The notes: generated by a model from the sequence alone, not told the origin. Shown: positions 39,793-51,420, counted from the first letter of the stretch. The stretch is DNA of 64,000 bases from Shinisaurus crocodilurus (GCA_021292165.1 CM037877.1:127042402-127106401), one strand, 5' to 3'. Made by a program: numbers and translations.

Positions 39793-40735
39793 CCAGTGTG
39801 GCGTAGTGGTTAGGGTGTTGAACTGGGACTCGGGAGATCCGGGTTCTAGTCAGGACCGGTGCAGGGCAGTTTGGCGCCTCAGGCGAAATAATATTTAGCG
39901 CCCCCCCCTCTCCAAAGCAATCCTGCAAAAAAAAAAACCCTGCGCCGCCACCACCAACCTACCTTCCCCCCCGCCCTGGCGGCGGCTGCTGTTGCCTCCT
40001 CTTCCTCCTCCTCCTGAAGTGACGCGACGGGACCCCCGCGCTGTTTTTTGCCGGGGAAACCATGGCAACAGGGCTGTTTAAGCCCTGTTGCCCTGGTTCC
40101 TCCCGCCAAAACAATGCGGGCTGGGCTCCGGAAGCGACGCGACGCGGAGAAGGTAGGTGACGGGGGGGTCGGGGGGTGGCAATGGCGGCGGGAGGCGCAG
40201 CAGCAGCGAGCGGGAGGGCGGGGGGAGGCGCAGCGGCGAGCGGGCGGGCGGGGGGGAGGCGCAGCGGCAAGCGGGCGGGCGGGCGCAGACGGCGGGCGGG
40301 GGCGGGGGAGGGCGGCGGCGGGCAGGATGGTGGGGAGGCGCGGTAGCGGCGGGCGGAGAGGCGGAGGCCTGGCGGGGGCGGCGCAGCGGAGGCCTGGCGG
40401 GGGCGGCGCAGCGGAGGCCTGGCGAGGGCGGCGCAGCGGCAGCGAAGAGGAGCGCAGCGTTTCCGCGCCCTCTTCAGCCGCGTGCCCTAGGCAACCGCCT
40501 AGTTTGCCTAGCGGTAGCGCCGGCCCTGGTTCTAGTCCCCGCTCGGCCATGAAACTTACTGGGTGACTTTGGGCCAGTCACTGACTCTCAGCCTAACCTA
40601 CCTCACAGGGTTGTTGTGAGGATAAACTGGAGAGGAGGAGGAGGAGGATAATATAATGTAAGCCGCCTTGGGTTCCTTGCAGGAAAAAAGGCGGGGTATA
40701 AATATAATAAATAAATAAATAAATAAGATATGCAG
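39793..40735 (+). mobile_element. tRNA-headed SINE (family A) split by a GC-rich hAT
   Basis: The head 'cagtgtggcgtagtggttag' runs to 'gggagatccgggttctagt' at 39850. The SINE resumes at 40529 with the duplicated gttctagt and continues 'ccccgctcggccatgaaact' to the tail 'gtataaatataataaataaa'. Confidence 0.93.
39851..40528 (-). mobile_element. GC-rich non-autonomous hAT, copy 1 (678 bp)
   Basis: Ends CAGGACCGGTGCAGGG and GCGCCGGCCCTG, inverted relative to the copy at 42296. The target duplication gttctagt is perfect (39843-39850, 40529-40536). The interior is extremely GC- and CpG-rich, with (ggc)n-type low-complexity stretches and a palindrome around 'caacagggctgtttaagccc' (near 40067). Long open frames here (for example 39879-40550) are products of base composition, not genes. 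Confidence 0.92.
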
Positions 40736-41214
40736 GTCTACCCTATTTAAGCTTTGGTTTTAGTAGCAGTTACAGCAAGAGATTTCCCCAGGTCCAAAGA
40801 CAGGCATCTTTTCATTAGCCAGTAACACTTAGAGAATTTTCCTTGCTTTGTTTATCTCATTATCATTCCATTACAAAATACTGGGTGCTTCCAGATATGA
40901 CGTCATCTTCAGTGCATAACCCTCTTATGTTTTCCCGCAGCTTCTATCTTTTCTCTTACCACAGAAAATCTGTTAAGAAAGAAAGGACAGAATGGCTGTA
41001 CAATGCACAATGCCTTCTGATTGTTAGTGCTAGGATCCCTCCATTTGGTAGCATCCTAAGGGTGTCCAGATGAAGTCATCTTTCACTTGTAACCCTCACG
41101 TGTTTTTCCATGGCTTGATCCATATTTTTTCATACTACAAAAAAAATTGTTAAGAAAACTAACAGAATAACTGCATTAATGGTGCTAGGAGCTGTGTGGA
41201 AGCACTTTCCATTT

Positions 41215-41345
41215 ATTTTATTTATTTATTTATTTACATTTATTAATCGCCCATCTGGCCGGCAACCGGCCACCCTGGGCGATGTACAAAATAAAATACA
41301 TTTAACAAGATAAAATACATTTAAAACAAGATAAAATACATTTCC
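41215..41345 (-). mobile_element. L2-like LINE 3' tail
   Basis: (ttta)n then 'attaatcgcccatctggccg', 'caccctgggcgatgtacaaa' and 'ataaaatacatttaaaacaa', the same tail as 8190 and 55330. Confidence 0.65.
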
Positions 41346-41539
41346 ATGGTGAGTGCATGTGTGTAAAGAAAGAAATAAGAACAGAAAAGCACTGACTACA
41401 AACAAGATTGTCAGGAAATGATAAAGTGGTTTTCTGGATATGGTAGGTAGGTGGGCTGTGCCTTTTTTCTTTTCTATGTTTAATATATTTCTTACCTGCC
41501 TTTCAAGACCATGGGCTTCCCAGCGTGGCTTACAATATA

Positions 41540-41966
41540 CGTAGTTTTCGCTCCATAAGACGCACTCCCCCCCCCCCCAATAGGGGGAAATGTCTGTGCA
41601 TCTTATGGAGCGAATATTGTTAAAAAAAATTTTTTTTTTTACTTACCTCTGCGCGCCTCCAACTGGTCCGGGGAAGAGCGGAGGGCTCCTGGGCGGAGCA
41701 GGGCAAGCCCCCGCCTCTCAGCTGATTCCCCGCGGAACAGCTGATTAAAAAAAAATGGTTTTTTTTTTACCATACCTCCCGCTGCGCGCCTCCAACCAGT
41801 CCGGCGGAACAGCAGAGGGCTCCTGGGCGGAGCAGGGCAAGCCCCCGCCTAGGCATGGGGGAGCCGGGAAGAGGCCAGTGCGTCGCTGGGGCAGGGGAAA
41901 GGAGAATATTTTTTTTTCTTTTCTTCTTTTAAAATCTAAGTGCGTCTTATGGAGTGAAAAATACGG
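41540..41966. mobile_element. Mariner-type MITE, larger relative with internal tandem duplication
   Basis: Ends 'cgtagttttcgctccataag' and 'cttatggagtgaaaaatacg', flanked by TA. The core holds two copies (about 41646 and 41775) of a block with 'ctgcgcgcctccaac', 'gagggctcctgggcggagca' and 'gggcaagcccccgcct'. It is related in design to the CAGTATTTTTCC elements. Confidence 0.7.
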
Positions 41967-42114
41967 TAATACAGTAAAATTGAATATAAATGTTTTTAAT
42001 AAATAAATACAAATATAATCAGTATTCACCTACTATATAAGAGTATAGCCCCTTTCCTGGGTCACATGTTTCTTTAACCTTTTTTGTCATTGTCATGAAT
42101 GAAGGACAAGGAAA

Positions 42115-44165
42115 TGTTCCTATCTTCAAAAAGGGGAAGAAGGAGGTACCTGGGAACTACAGACCAGTCAGTCTGACATCCATCCCTGGGGAAATTCGGG
42201 AGCAGATTATAAAAAAGTCAGTCTGCAAGCACCTTGAAAACAATGCAGTGATTACTAGAAGCCAACATTGATTTGTCAAGAACAAATCCTGCCAGCAGGG
42301 CCGGCGCTACCGCTAGGCCAACTAGGCGGTTGCCTAGGGCGCGCGGCTGAAGAGGGTGCGGAAACGCAGCGCTCCTCTTCGCTGCCGCTGCGCCGCCCCC
42401 GCCAGGCCTCCGCCACCGCTGCGCCGCCCCCGCCAGGCCTCCGCCTCCCCACCCTCCTGCCTGCCGCCGCCGCCGCTGCGCCTCCCCCCGCCTGCCCGCT
42501 CGCTGCCTGCTGCGCCTCCCCCCGCCCGCCCGCCCGCTCGCTCGCTGGCTGCTGCTGCGCCTCCCCCCGCCCGCTCGCCCGCTCACTGCCACTGCGCCTC
42601 CCACCGCCATTGCCACCCCCCAACCCCCCCGTCACCTACCTTCTCCACGTCGCTTCCGGAGCCCCGCCCGCGTTGTTTTGGTGGGAGGAACCAGGGCAAC
42701 AGGGCTTAAACAGCCCTGTTGCCATGGTTTCCCCCGGCAAAAAACAGCGCGGGGGTCCCGTTGCGTCACTTCAGGAGGAGGAGGAGGAGGAGGAGGCAGC
42801 CGCCGCCGCCGCCGCCAGGGCGGGGGGGAAGGTAGGTTGGTGGTGGCGGCGCAGGTTTTTTTTTTTTTCTGCTTTGGAGAGGGGGGGCGCTAAATATTTT
42901 TTCGCCTGGGGCACCAAACTGCCCTGCACCGGTCCTGCCTGCCAGACCAATATGATCTCATTTTTTGATCGGGTAACCTCCCTTGTGGACTGTGGTAATA
43001 CTGTGGACCTAATATATCTTGACTTCAGCAAAGCTTTCGACAAAGTGCCTCATGATATACTGATTAGCAAGCTAGCTAAAAGTGGGCTAGATGGAACAAC
43101 TATCAGGTGGATCCACAATTGGCTACAGAATCAGACTCAAAGAGTGCTTATCAATGGTTCCTTCTCAAACTGGGGAGAGGTAACGAGCGGGGTAGTACCA
43201 CAGGGCTTGGTCCTGGGCTCAGTGCTCTTCAACATTTTTATTAATGACTTGGATGAGGAGGTGCAGGGAATGCTTATCGAATTTGCAGATGACACAAAGT
43301 TGGGTGGAACAGCTAATACACTGGAAGATAAAAACAAAATTCAAAGCGATCTCGATAGGCTGGATCACTGGGCCGAAAACAACAGAATGAAATTTAATAC
43401 GGATAAATGCTAAGTGCTGCACCTAGGGAAAGGAAACCAAATGCAGAGTTACAGAATGGGGGACACTTGGCTCAACAATACTACCAGTGAGAAGAATCTT
43501 GGAATTGTGGTAGATCACAAACTGAATATGAGCCAGCAATGCAATGTGGCTGAAAAGAAGGCAAATGCTATTTTGGGCTGCATTAATAGAAGTATAGCTT
43601 CCAAATCGCGGGAAGTGATAATTCCCCTTTACTCAGCACTGGTTAGGCCTCATCTTGAGTACTGCATCCACTTCTGGGCACCACACTTTAAGAAGGACGT
43701 AGACAAACTGGAGAGGGTTCACAGAAGGCAACAAGGATGATAAAGGGACTGGAAACAAGGCCCTATGAGGAGAGACTGAAAGAACTGGGCATGTTTAGCC
43801 TTCAGAAGAGGAGACTGAGGGGAGATATGATCACACTCTTCCAGTACTTGAAGGGTTGTCACACAGAGGAGGGCCAGGATCTCTTCTCAATCATCCCAGT
43901 TTGCAGGACACGGAATAATGGGCTCAAGTTACAGGAACCCAGATTCTACCTAAACATGAAAAATTTCCTGACTGTCAGAGCAATAAGGCAATGGAACCAA
44001 CTACCTAGGGAGGTGGTGAGCTCTCCCACTCTGGAGGCATTCAAGGTGCAGCTGGACAGCCATCTGTCAGGGATGCTTTGACCTGGATTCCTGGATTGAG
44101 CAGGAGGTTGGACTTGATGGCCTGGTAGGCCCCTCCGAAGTCTATGATGGTAGGCCCCTTTTCTA
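42115..44165 (+). mobile_element. CR1 LINE, longest copy, split by a GC-rich hAT
   Basis: Starts near 'tatcttcaaaaaggggaaga' with the YRPVSLTS region, is interrupted at 42296-42937, then continues in frame as [40 protein letters not shown] and [11 protein letters not shown] (RT palm with FADD intact) to 43413. A stop at 43411-43413 breaks the frame; it resumes at 43414-43740 and, after a shift, at 43737-44081. The 3' end is degraded near 44110-44165. It is not functional as a whole. Confidence 0.92.
42296..42937 (+). mobile_element. GC-rich non-autonomous hAT, copy 2 (642 bp)
   Basis: Ends CAGGGCCGGCGCTACC and GCACCGGTCCTG. The 8-bp duplication cctgccag is perfect (42288-42295, 42938-42945) and falls in the CR1 sequence 'aacaaatcctgccag'. 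It contains the palindrome ggcaacagggct-ttaaac-type (near 42693-42722) and a (gga)n/(gcc)n tract. It is a sister of 39851 in the opposite orientation. Confidence 0.93.
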
Positions 44166-44264
44166 ATATATGATTCTAAATATGAGGAAATATGAAGAAA
44201 AAATAATTGCAAAGTCTGGGCAAAGATCTATTTGAGCAAGTGTATGCATAACATAAGGAAACAT

Positions 44265-44395
44265 TAAAACTTATTTATTTCTTTAATATTACATTTATAT
44301 CCTGCCTTTTTTCCTGTTTTTCCAGCCAGGAACCCAAGGCAGCTTACATAGTCCTCTTCTCTCCATTTTATCTTCACAACAACCCTGTGAGGTAA
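44265..44395 (-). mobile_element. tRNA-headed SINE (family A), truncated
   Basis: Tail and core only ('ttatatcctgccttttttcc', 'caaccctgtgaggt'). The head is missing, and a short insertion 'tttttccagc' disrupts the tail. Confidence 0.75.
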
Positions 44396-44479
44396 AAAAT
44401 AAAAATAAAGACATGTTCAGTCTGCATTGGGCTATTCTGGGGATTTCTCTCTCTCTCATACACACACACACACAAAGGG

Positions 44480-46365
44480 GGGGGAACCTGTGAGTTGTGG
44501 GGTGGTGGGGTCTGCAGCGGAGGTGGAGGAGGTAGGAACTGTGGTGGCCCACCGTAGGGATAGACTTGAAACTGAGGCTGCACCACCGCCATGGCCCGAT
44601 TGGATGCCACAAGCATCCGGATGGCCTCCATCTGCCGGTCAACTGCAGCTGTTCTGGCCGTCATCACCTGCTCATACACTGCATCTGAGTCAACCACGCC
44701 TTGGTGTATGATCTCTGCCGAGGCTCGCATGTCACCATGTGTGTTGTTACTTATCCAGACCACGATAAGGGGGTCCGTGGCACATCTTTGGTTCTCCTGC
44801 TCATTCATGTGCATGAATAGCTCATTGCTGTGTTCACCTGGTGTCTCTGTGGCCGTGACGAGGTCCCTAGCCAGTTGCACTCTATCTGTCTTCTTCTTGT
44901 TCCAAAGATGCGCAGCGCGTTGAGCGTTTGTCAGCGGAAGTTGCTCTGCAGTGGGCTCTTCCCTTGCCTCCTCGGGTTGGCCCGCTGCTGGACCGGGTAA
45001 CTCCGTCTACAGCCCCCCCCTTCCCCCTCCTGCTCTGCTCCTTCCTCAACACCTTCTCCTTCTGGGAAGAGGCCGAAGGCAGCCTCACCAGCTGGACCAA
45101 GCAGCCCCTTGATGTCAATGTTGAATTCTGGAGACTGCCCTCCACTCTTGGAGGGTGAGAAGTGGGGGATCAGGCTCCTCTGTATGTCACCTGTCACGTC
45201 CATGGGCGGCTGCCCGGTATCAGCAATGCTCCACAGGACCAGCTGGTCCAGGTTGGTGATGCTGTGATGCACTCACTGCTCCTTCTCCTCTGGAAAGGTG
45301 CCTTGGAGAGACAGGTTGCAGCAGCGCACTCTCTTGAGGTCCGATATCCATTGTCTCAGGAGGGATGTCCAGCTCCATCTGCCTCTCCCTTGGGAAGGTC
45401 GTCCACACGGCCTCATGGATGGCGCTTCCCACGGATGCGGACCTGGAAGGTCCCCCTCTTGCAGCACACAGGACGGTCCCGGGCCAGATCGTCCCAGGTC
45501 ACACTGCATGGGGCACATTGGTCGGGTTGCTGGTGCTTGAAGAGTAGGTGGCAGGTGAACTGGTGCCAGAGGTGGTGCATGAGGCTTGCTCTGGAAGTAG
45601 GGATGGTCCGGTCTGCTGGATTCTGGGTCCAGAGGGGCCAAGCCGAGTGGTCTTAGTTGCCAGAGGTGCATCTGGCGGTCTGGAGATGGCGGCGGAGGGG
45701 GCATCACGCCTGTGGGGTGGCACAGATTAGCTTCCCCATGCAGGATATGGCTCAGTCAGTCCGGCTGGAGACTGCAGTGCTGGGGGAGGGTGACTCCCTC
45801 CTTGGGGACTGGCATCCCTTCATGGGGCAATAATGAACTCTAGGAGGGTGGGATGGAGGGATCCCACTCCCTGCAGTGTAGCTGGGGACCACGTCCCTGT
45901 GATCCACTAGGATGGTTGCCAGCTTGTCGAAGAATGGCATGGTCCTGGGCTCGACCCCTGAGCGCCTGTTGTGCGTGAGTGACCACCTTCTTGAACTTCC
46001 TCTTGAGGGAATGAAGCTTGTCCTTACATTGCGAGGGGGTACACGAGTAGCCTCGTCATGACAGCTCCTTGGAAAACCATGGGAAGAGGTGATCATGCCT
46101 GTGCCTCTGGGCTGGTCCATAGGTCGACAAACGCCCCGATTTCTTCTTCACACCAATACTGCGCCCTCTGCCTCTGCTTACCAGATGCCTGGCCCTCTGT
46201 GGCATCTCCACTTTCAGAGAGAGCCGCTTGTTGAGAGGCGCCTTGCGAGGCAACAGTGGTTTGAGTGAGCAGGTATGGTGGGGAATCAATATCAGCCTGC
46301 TCACCAGTGTCCATGGTGAGGTTAAAGGGAAAGTTGCGAGAAGGCAGCCATCCGGCGTCCAAGTG
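44480..46365 (-). pseudogene. Decayed Myb/SANT-like DNA-binding gene
   Basis: Minus-strand frames in order: a start with an acidic/Gln-rich leader and WCEEEIGAFVDLWTSPEAQA (46362-46093), then in another frame FPWFSKELS (46056) and TMPFFDKLATILVDHRDVVP (near 45950-45890), then Pro/Ser-rich segments, and a C-terminal piece with MRASAEIIHQ and DRQMEAIRMLVASNRAMAVV (44880-44480). The W-EEE-LW start and the later 'FFDKL' block fit Myb/SANT-like proteins that accompany or derive from Harbinger transposons. At least three frame changes show that it is broken. It could be a domesticated or retrocopied gene relic. Confidence 0.55.
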
Positions 46366-46916
46366 ACTGGCAACAGAAGGGCTGGCCCCTGTGGGAACTC
46401 AGGACAGTCATGACTCACACGCTGGACCGAGGACGGTCTCCCAGGTGTTTATAGCCATGAGCACTGGCTTAGACAAAACAGTGCCTCAGGTGACATGGGC
46501 CTGGGGACTGATCATGGGCGTGCCTTTAATGTGAGGGAGGGAACTCACAGTATGTGTGAGTTTCAGGTTTGGCTTCCCTGTTTTCAAAAGCTCTGACTGA
46601 TCTGAGTGAACCAACATGAAAGCAGAGCAACAAGCTCTCACGTTGGAGCTAGCCAGCCACAGCTTGAAATAGCGAGCTCCAAGGTCACACAAGACGGGAC
46701 AGAAAGGAGTCAACAGGTTGCCCTCTACAGCTGGGAAATACTTGGAGGGGGCTGGGACGGGACAGCAGCCTGTAACAGCGAGGCTGGCGTTGACGTGCCT
46801 GTTGCTAGGCAGATTTGGGGATAGAGACCTGGGGGATAGAGCAGCCGTGGATTTTCCCTCTCTGGCCATGCAGCTCCATGGTATTTGTGCAGAAACAATG
46901 ATGAGAGGGCTCTCCC

Positions 46917-47060
46917 GGGTTCAGACGACACAACAAACAATCGTTGTAAGAACAAATCCTAGAACAAACCGTTGTTTCCTATTATTGTTACTGAGGACAA
47001 AACAGACAATTGTGACTTACAACAACTGGGTTCAGACGACACAACAAGCAATGGTTGTCT
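46917..47060. repeat. Two direct copies of a TIR-like motif
   Basis: GGGTTCAGACGACACAACAA occurs at 46917-46936 and again at 47028-47047. A near-identical inverted copy lies at 52842-52861. This suggests the left edge of a DNA element into which LTR sequences were later inserted. Confidence 0.6.
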
Positions 47061-47061
47061 A

Positions 47062-47587
47062 TGTGAAGGACCGCCACCGGTCCTTTACTGCGAATTCGGG
47101 AGCTAAGTGGTTAATTTGACAGCTCAGAGCTCCCTTTTGCTCTCCCTGGTTCAAATTAGGTCGAACGCACTTGATCAAGCACCGAGTCAGAATGAAACTA
47201 CGCTCAGTCAAAAGTGAAACTGACTTTATTTACAGAGTTTAATTGAGCGAATCAGGTCAGGGAGATAAGGGAAGTTGTAGTAAATAAATCAGTTAAGCCC
47301 ATGAATGCAATCCACAAAAGGAGATGAAGCTTACTAGGCACAGACAGAACTATCAAACAACAAAAAAAGAACCTACACTAGTCTCATCTAAAACTGAAGA
47401 ACTTACCCTAGTCTAACACTAGTAATTCAAATGGACTTATGACGAAGTACCCAGGCAGTCTGCTTGGAGGTTGAGGATCCAGGTTGTTCTGAGCCAATGA
47501 CCCGCTCCGTGCTGCCTCGCACCTTGTTCCCAACAACCTCTATGGAGCCTGGGCTGTTGTTTTTACCCCCTCGCTCGCCCCCCTCTC
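47062..47587 (-). repeat. Possible LTR fragment disrupted by the copia element
   Basis: On the minus strand the block carries AATAAA (47230-47225) and ends GGTCCTTCACA at 47062, like an R-U5 end. A short palindrome (aaggacc...ggtcctt) sits at its edge. Its other end would lie beyond the copia insertion, between 52479 and 52862. Tentative. Confidence 0.35.
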
Positions 47588-48112
47588 TGTTGGGTTTTGC
47601 ATAGGCAGAACGAGATTACCACCTGACATCGAGATTATCACCTGACCTGGTGGGTGTCTCTTGAGTTCAAGTATACAGAAGGTCTTTGGTCACGAGACAT
47701 AGTCTCGAGGTGATATGACTCAGCAACCTTGAACAGGTTTTAAGCAGTCAACATGTTGATGAATAGGTTATACAACTGGGGTGAGTAATATCCTATTTAT
47801 AGGTGGTATAAAGCTAGCACACTTGCTGATAGCTTCACTCTTGCTTCTCTTCCACTTGCTGTCTCTCGTCTCGACTGGACATGTCTCTTGGACTTCACTT
47901 CATCTAGCCTTACCACTGGGGTATAGGATTTGAGTCTGCAATGATGTAGTGAGTAGGAGATGCATTGATTGCCTTAATTCCATGTAATTGGGTCTTACAA
48001 ATAAACTCTTTAATCTTTATTAACTGCTGTTATCTCCTCCTTCCGCCTGCGTGACTGGGACTGAGGGTCATTGGCTAGGGGAGCTTTTGAACCCAGGTCA
48101 GTCCAGCTCTCA
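47588..48112 (+). repeat. 5' LTR of the copia-type element
   Basis: 525 bp, TG...CA, with TATAAA at 47807-47812 and AATAAA at 48000-48005. It differs from the 3' LTR at two positions by eye (gtgagtaat versus gtgggtaat; taattccat versus taatcccat). Confidence 0.95.
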
Positions 48113-48116
48113 TATC

Positions 48117-48131
48117 TGGTTATGGGCCCAG
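48117..48131 (+). promoter_or_regulatory. Primer-binding site for half tRNA-iMet
   Basis: tGGTTATGGGCCCAG, starting four bases after the LTR. The 14 bases GGTTATGGGCCCAG are the exact complement of the initiator-Met tRNA anticodon stem-loop (CUGGGCCCAUAACC). This is not a 3'-CCA site but the internal site used by several copia elements. Confidence 0.88.
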
Positions 48132-50800
48132 ATAAGGATCAGATAACGATCTGATGGTTATCTCAGATGGGCAGATAAGCCACAGAGACGCAGTTCGGAG
48201 AAATTCAGCAGTTATAGGGTTAAGAGAAATTGTTTACTATTTGTAAGAACGGTTTGTAAATAAACCGGGGAAGGCAATGTTGCTAGAGCTGATAACAGCG
48301 GCTTGGAATGCAGCACAACTGAAGAATGCAGAAACAGAGAGACGAAGGATTTTTCGTTTTGAAAGCAGCTGGAATGGAGGTGCCAGGCTTGGCAAATTCC
48401 GAGGTTCGGGCAGCTACTAGGCTGAAAAGTGAACAACGCTGGACACAAGGATTTCGTTTTCCACAGCTTGCTGGAGTGATTGTCAAGGAGCTGTATCGGG
48501 CAAAGAAATAATCTTCAGGAGGCTCTGTGTCTACTCATTTGAGTCAAGGCTACAGCAGGAGGATCATATTTCATTTGCAGTTTGCCTTCTTCACACAGCA
48601 GTGGATCAGATATCTTTTGCATTGTATCAACAAGTGGCTTGGATTACAAATGCGTGGATTACGTCTGACGTGGGCAAAGCGTCTGGAGCGTCATGTCGCA
48701 GCAAAGTCACGTGTGACAGGAACGTATCTCGGAAAACCTGATACTACACGGGAGGCTGTATTAAACCAGCGGAGGCGTGGTTTTAAAACAGCAGAGAAAA
48801 ACAGCGCGGCAGTTTTTGAACAGAGAAAGCTGTGCTTAAAATGTGAAGCTGTTCTTCATTTTCTTCATGTGGGATCACAGAAGAAGGAGCTTGAAATCAG
48901 CAGGGGTGCTGCTGATGGGAAAACCTTTGTGTTTTAACCCAGGACATAACAAAATGGACATTATTTTGTTTGAGCAGAAACAGTGGATTGTTTAAACGAA
49001 CCTTTCTGTGTTGGACATAAATAAACAGGAAGAGGACTATGCAAATGGTCAGGAGTTTAACAGTCATGTTTTTGAAACTGTATTTCTTGAAAGTTTGGAT
49101 AACTTGGATTCAAGAAAGTGTAATATATGCTCTGAAATGTCAAGAAATGTACTGAATGTATATATGACTTGAGTATATTGTGGATTTCTCTGTAGCAAAA
49201 TGTAAAATACTGAATAATTAGTAGGTATGTTTATATGGCAAAGCTAAGAGATGGATTATTTCTTTCATACTGTAATGGTGTAATAAAGAAATGGAAAGTT
49301 GTACTGTTGCAACTATAAAAGGTTAAATGCTTATATGTATGACATGTACATGCATGCATATCACATGATGTTTGATCATTTAGATTCACAGGCCTGTGAA
49401 AGAAAATGCAAACTGTGGTGGGGAAAGCATTTGGAGATTGTAATTTTCACATGAAAAGTATTTTGTGCACATAAACAAGGTATGCTAGCTTCAACAGGTA
49501 AACTGGAAGGCAAGCTGAAAAACCAGTTCATTTCATTTAAATTTGTTCTTGGTGATCTTGTGGAACTCTGATGGTTTTTAGAGGAAAGGCACGTTATTTC
49601 ATGATGTTAATTGATCAATACACGAGGTACAGGTTGTGTACATGTTAGATAGAAAGCTGGAGTATTGAACAAAGTCAAGGTGTTTTGTGCTTGGGTGGGA
49701 AACAAGCATATTACCCATGTTACCTATTTCTTTTCAGATATGGGAAAGTTCAATTCAGTGCATGTTTAGATGCATTTCTAACAGGATGTGATATTGAACA
49801 CATGGATTGTGTGGAAGAGTAAACAAACACTCAGAAGAGGTGATACTAATTTGATTAATGAGGTTTGGGTAGAAGCTCTTAAATGTTTTGATTATGTACA
49901 TGATAGAAGTTTTAGTTCTGTGATTGAACTGTACACCTTATGGAAAGTAGTGTAGAAGAAGGAATCTTCTGGAGAAACATTTCAGGATCTTGGATCTGAT
50001 ATGTAGGTACATACACCTCAAAGTTAGAAGAAATCTGTAAGGGAGCTTACATGAGATTTTTCTAGAAATGAGAATATTGTGTTTCACATGAATAACACTT
50101 GGATAGTGAGATTATCTAGAAGTGTTGAGTATAATGCTAAATGAAAAATGTGAGATCATTTTTCAAAATTAATTCTGTTAATGCAGGAGATGCATCAAGG
50201 TCAGAGTCAGAATAGAAAAGCATTTGCTGAAGACAGTCAGGTAAATTTGACAAACTCTGATACACATTTGGTTTAGTGGAGATTAAACAAATGATTGTTC
50301 ATCATTGGTGCAAGTTCATTGGAACAAGAACCTGATAACTGATGAAGTAAAGAACAGGTGAGTCAAACAACCTGTGAGATATCAGGATGAATTTGCAGGA
50401 AAAGCCATTTGAAACTTAAAAATTTCAAAGAGGTGAAAAAATATCTGTTAAGGAAGCTAAACCATAGCTTCAGGCTATGCAAGCTGAGTTGAATTCTTTG
50501 GATAAAGAACAAAACATGGAAGCTGGTGAAAGAAACAGCAGTCCATGGAACTCATTGTTACCAGATAGATTTTTAAATGAAAACTAACCAGATTGGAAAA
50601 GGTTAAGTATGAAAAATAGCAAGATTGTGATTTTTTGCTCAAGTTAAAAAGGGGCAGGATAATCATAAGATGAGTGCAACAACAATTTGCTTTGGAAACA
50701 GTTAGACTGATATTTAAGAATGTGAAGATGTATGAATATTTCACAGGGAAATATTGGAACATAAGCATTTTAAATGAGAGGAAGTCTTTGGAAAACTGAG
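48132..50800 (+). other. Copia interior, gag/protease/integrase zone without readable frame
   Basis: Where gag, protease and integrase should lie only short frames remain; the longest is 136 residues at 48527-48937 and I do not recognise it. The stretch is AT-rich and may be replaced or scrambled sequence as in non-autonomous derivatives. Confidence 0.5.
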
Positions 50801-50819
50801 ATTTTCTTTAGGAAAATTA

Positions 50820-51420
50820 AAATCAGCTGGAGGCTGGAATTCTGTTTTGAACTCAAACATTGCTGAATTGAGATTTGCACAGAGAGGCAGATCAATGTTT
50901 GTTTGTTAAACAGGAGGAACAAGGACATAGACTGTATGTACTTTGTTTAGTTGGATGACATATTGTTTTTTCTGGACAGATAAAAGCAATATGATATAAT
51001 TGATCCAGGGTTTGGAATTTCATTGAAATGAAACTGCTTGGTGGTGGATCAACTGTTTATTTGTAAATGGAAGTTGAAAGAGAACCAAGAGGGCAGTATC
51101 TTGCTGCAACAAACCAGAGAAATATCATGGATGTGATTGAGAATTTTGGAGATAGTTAACTCAGTGCGAGACTCCAAATAATTGAGGATTTTCAAGCACA
51201 TGCTGATGGAAAAGCAGTTTGAATGCTACACAGAAGCATTGGGCTGTTGAGCTTTACTGTACAAGCAACAAGGCCAGGTATTGCTGTCAGTGTAATAGGC
51301 AGACTGTTAGACCAACAGGACATGCTTGGAGAGCTCTGAAAAGGAGTTGAGTGTTATCTGGAAGGAAACATCACACTTCAGACTGTTACAAGTCAGAGCA
51401 CAGGTGGCTTACAGATTCAC
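50820..51420 (+). pseudogene. Copia pol remnant (RT end and RNase H connection)
   Basis: A frame near 50890-50955 reads DQCLFVKQEE and RLYVLCLV, and one base later DDIL follows at 50954: the 'YVDD' catalytic box of the copia RT, broken by a frameshift. Further on, pieces corresponding to 'GSLLYLA', TRPGIAVSV (51267-51293) and HAWRALKR (51320-51343) match the conserved copia block 'TRPDI..AV ... HW.ALKR'. There are multiple stops and shifts; no function is possible. Confidence 0.82.

Noticed and set aside
39879..40550. 223-codon minus-strand frame and overlapping plus-strand frames
   Set aside because: They lie wholly within the GC-rich hAT element; composition is Arg/Pro/Gly low complexity, open in several frames at once, which is expected of stop-poor GC-rich DNA.
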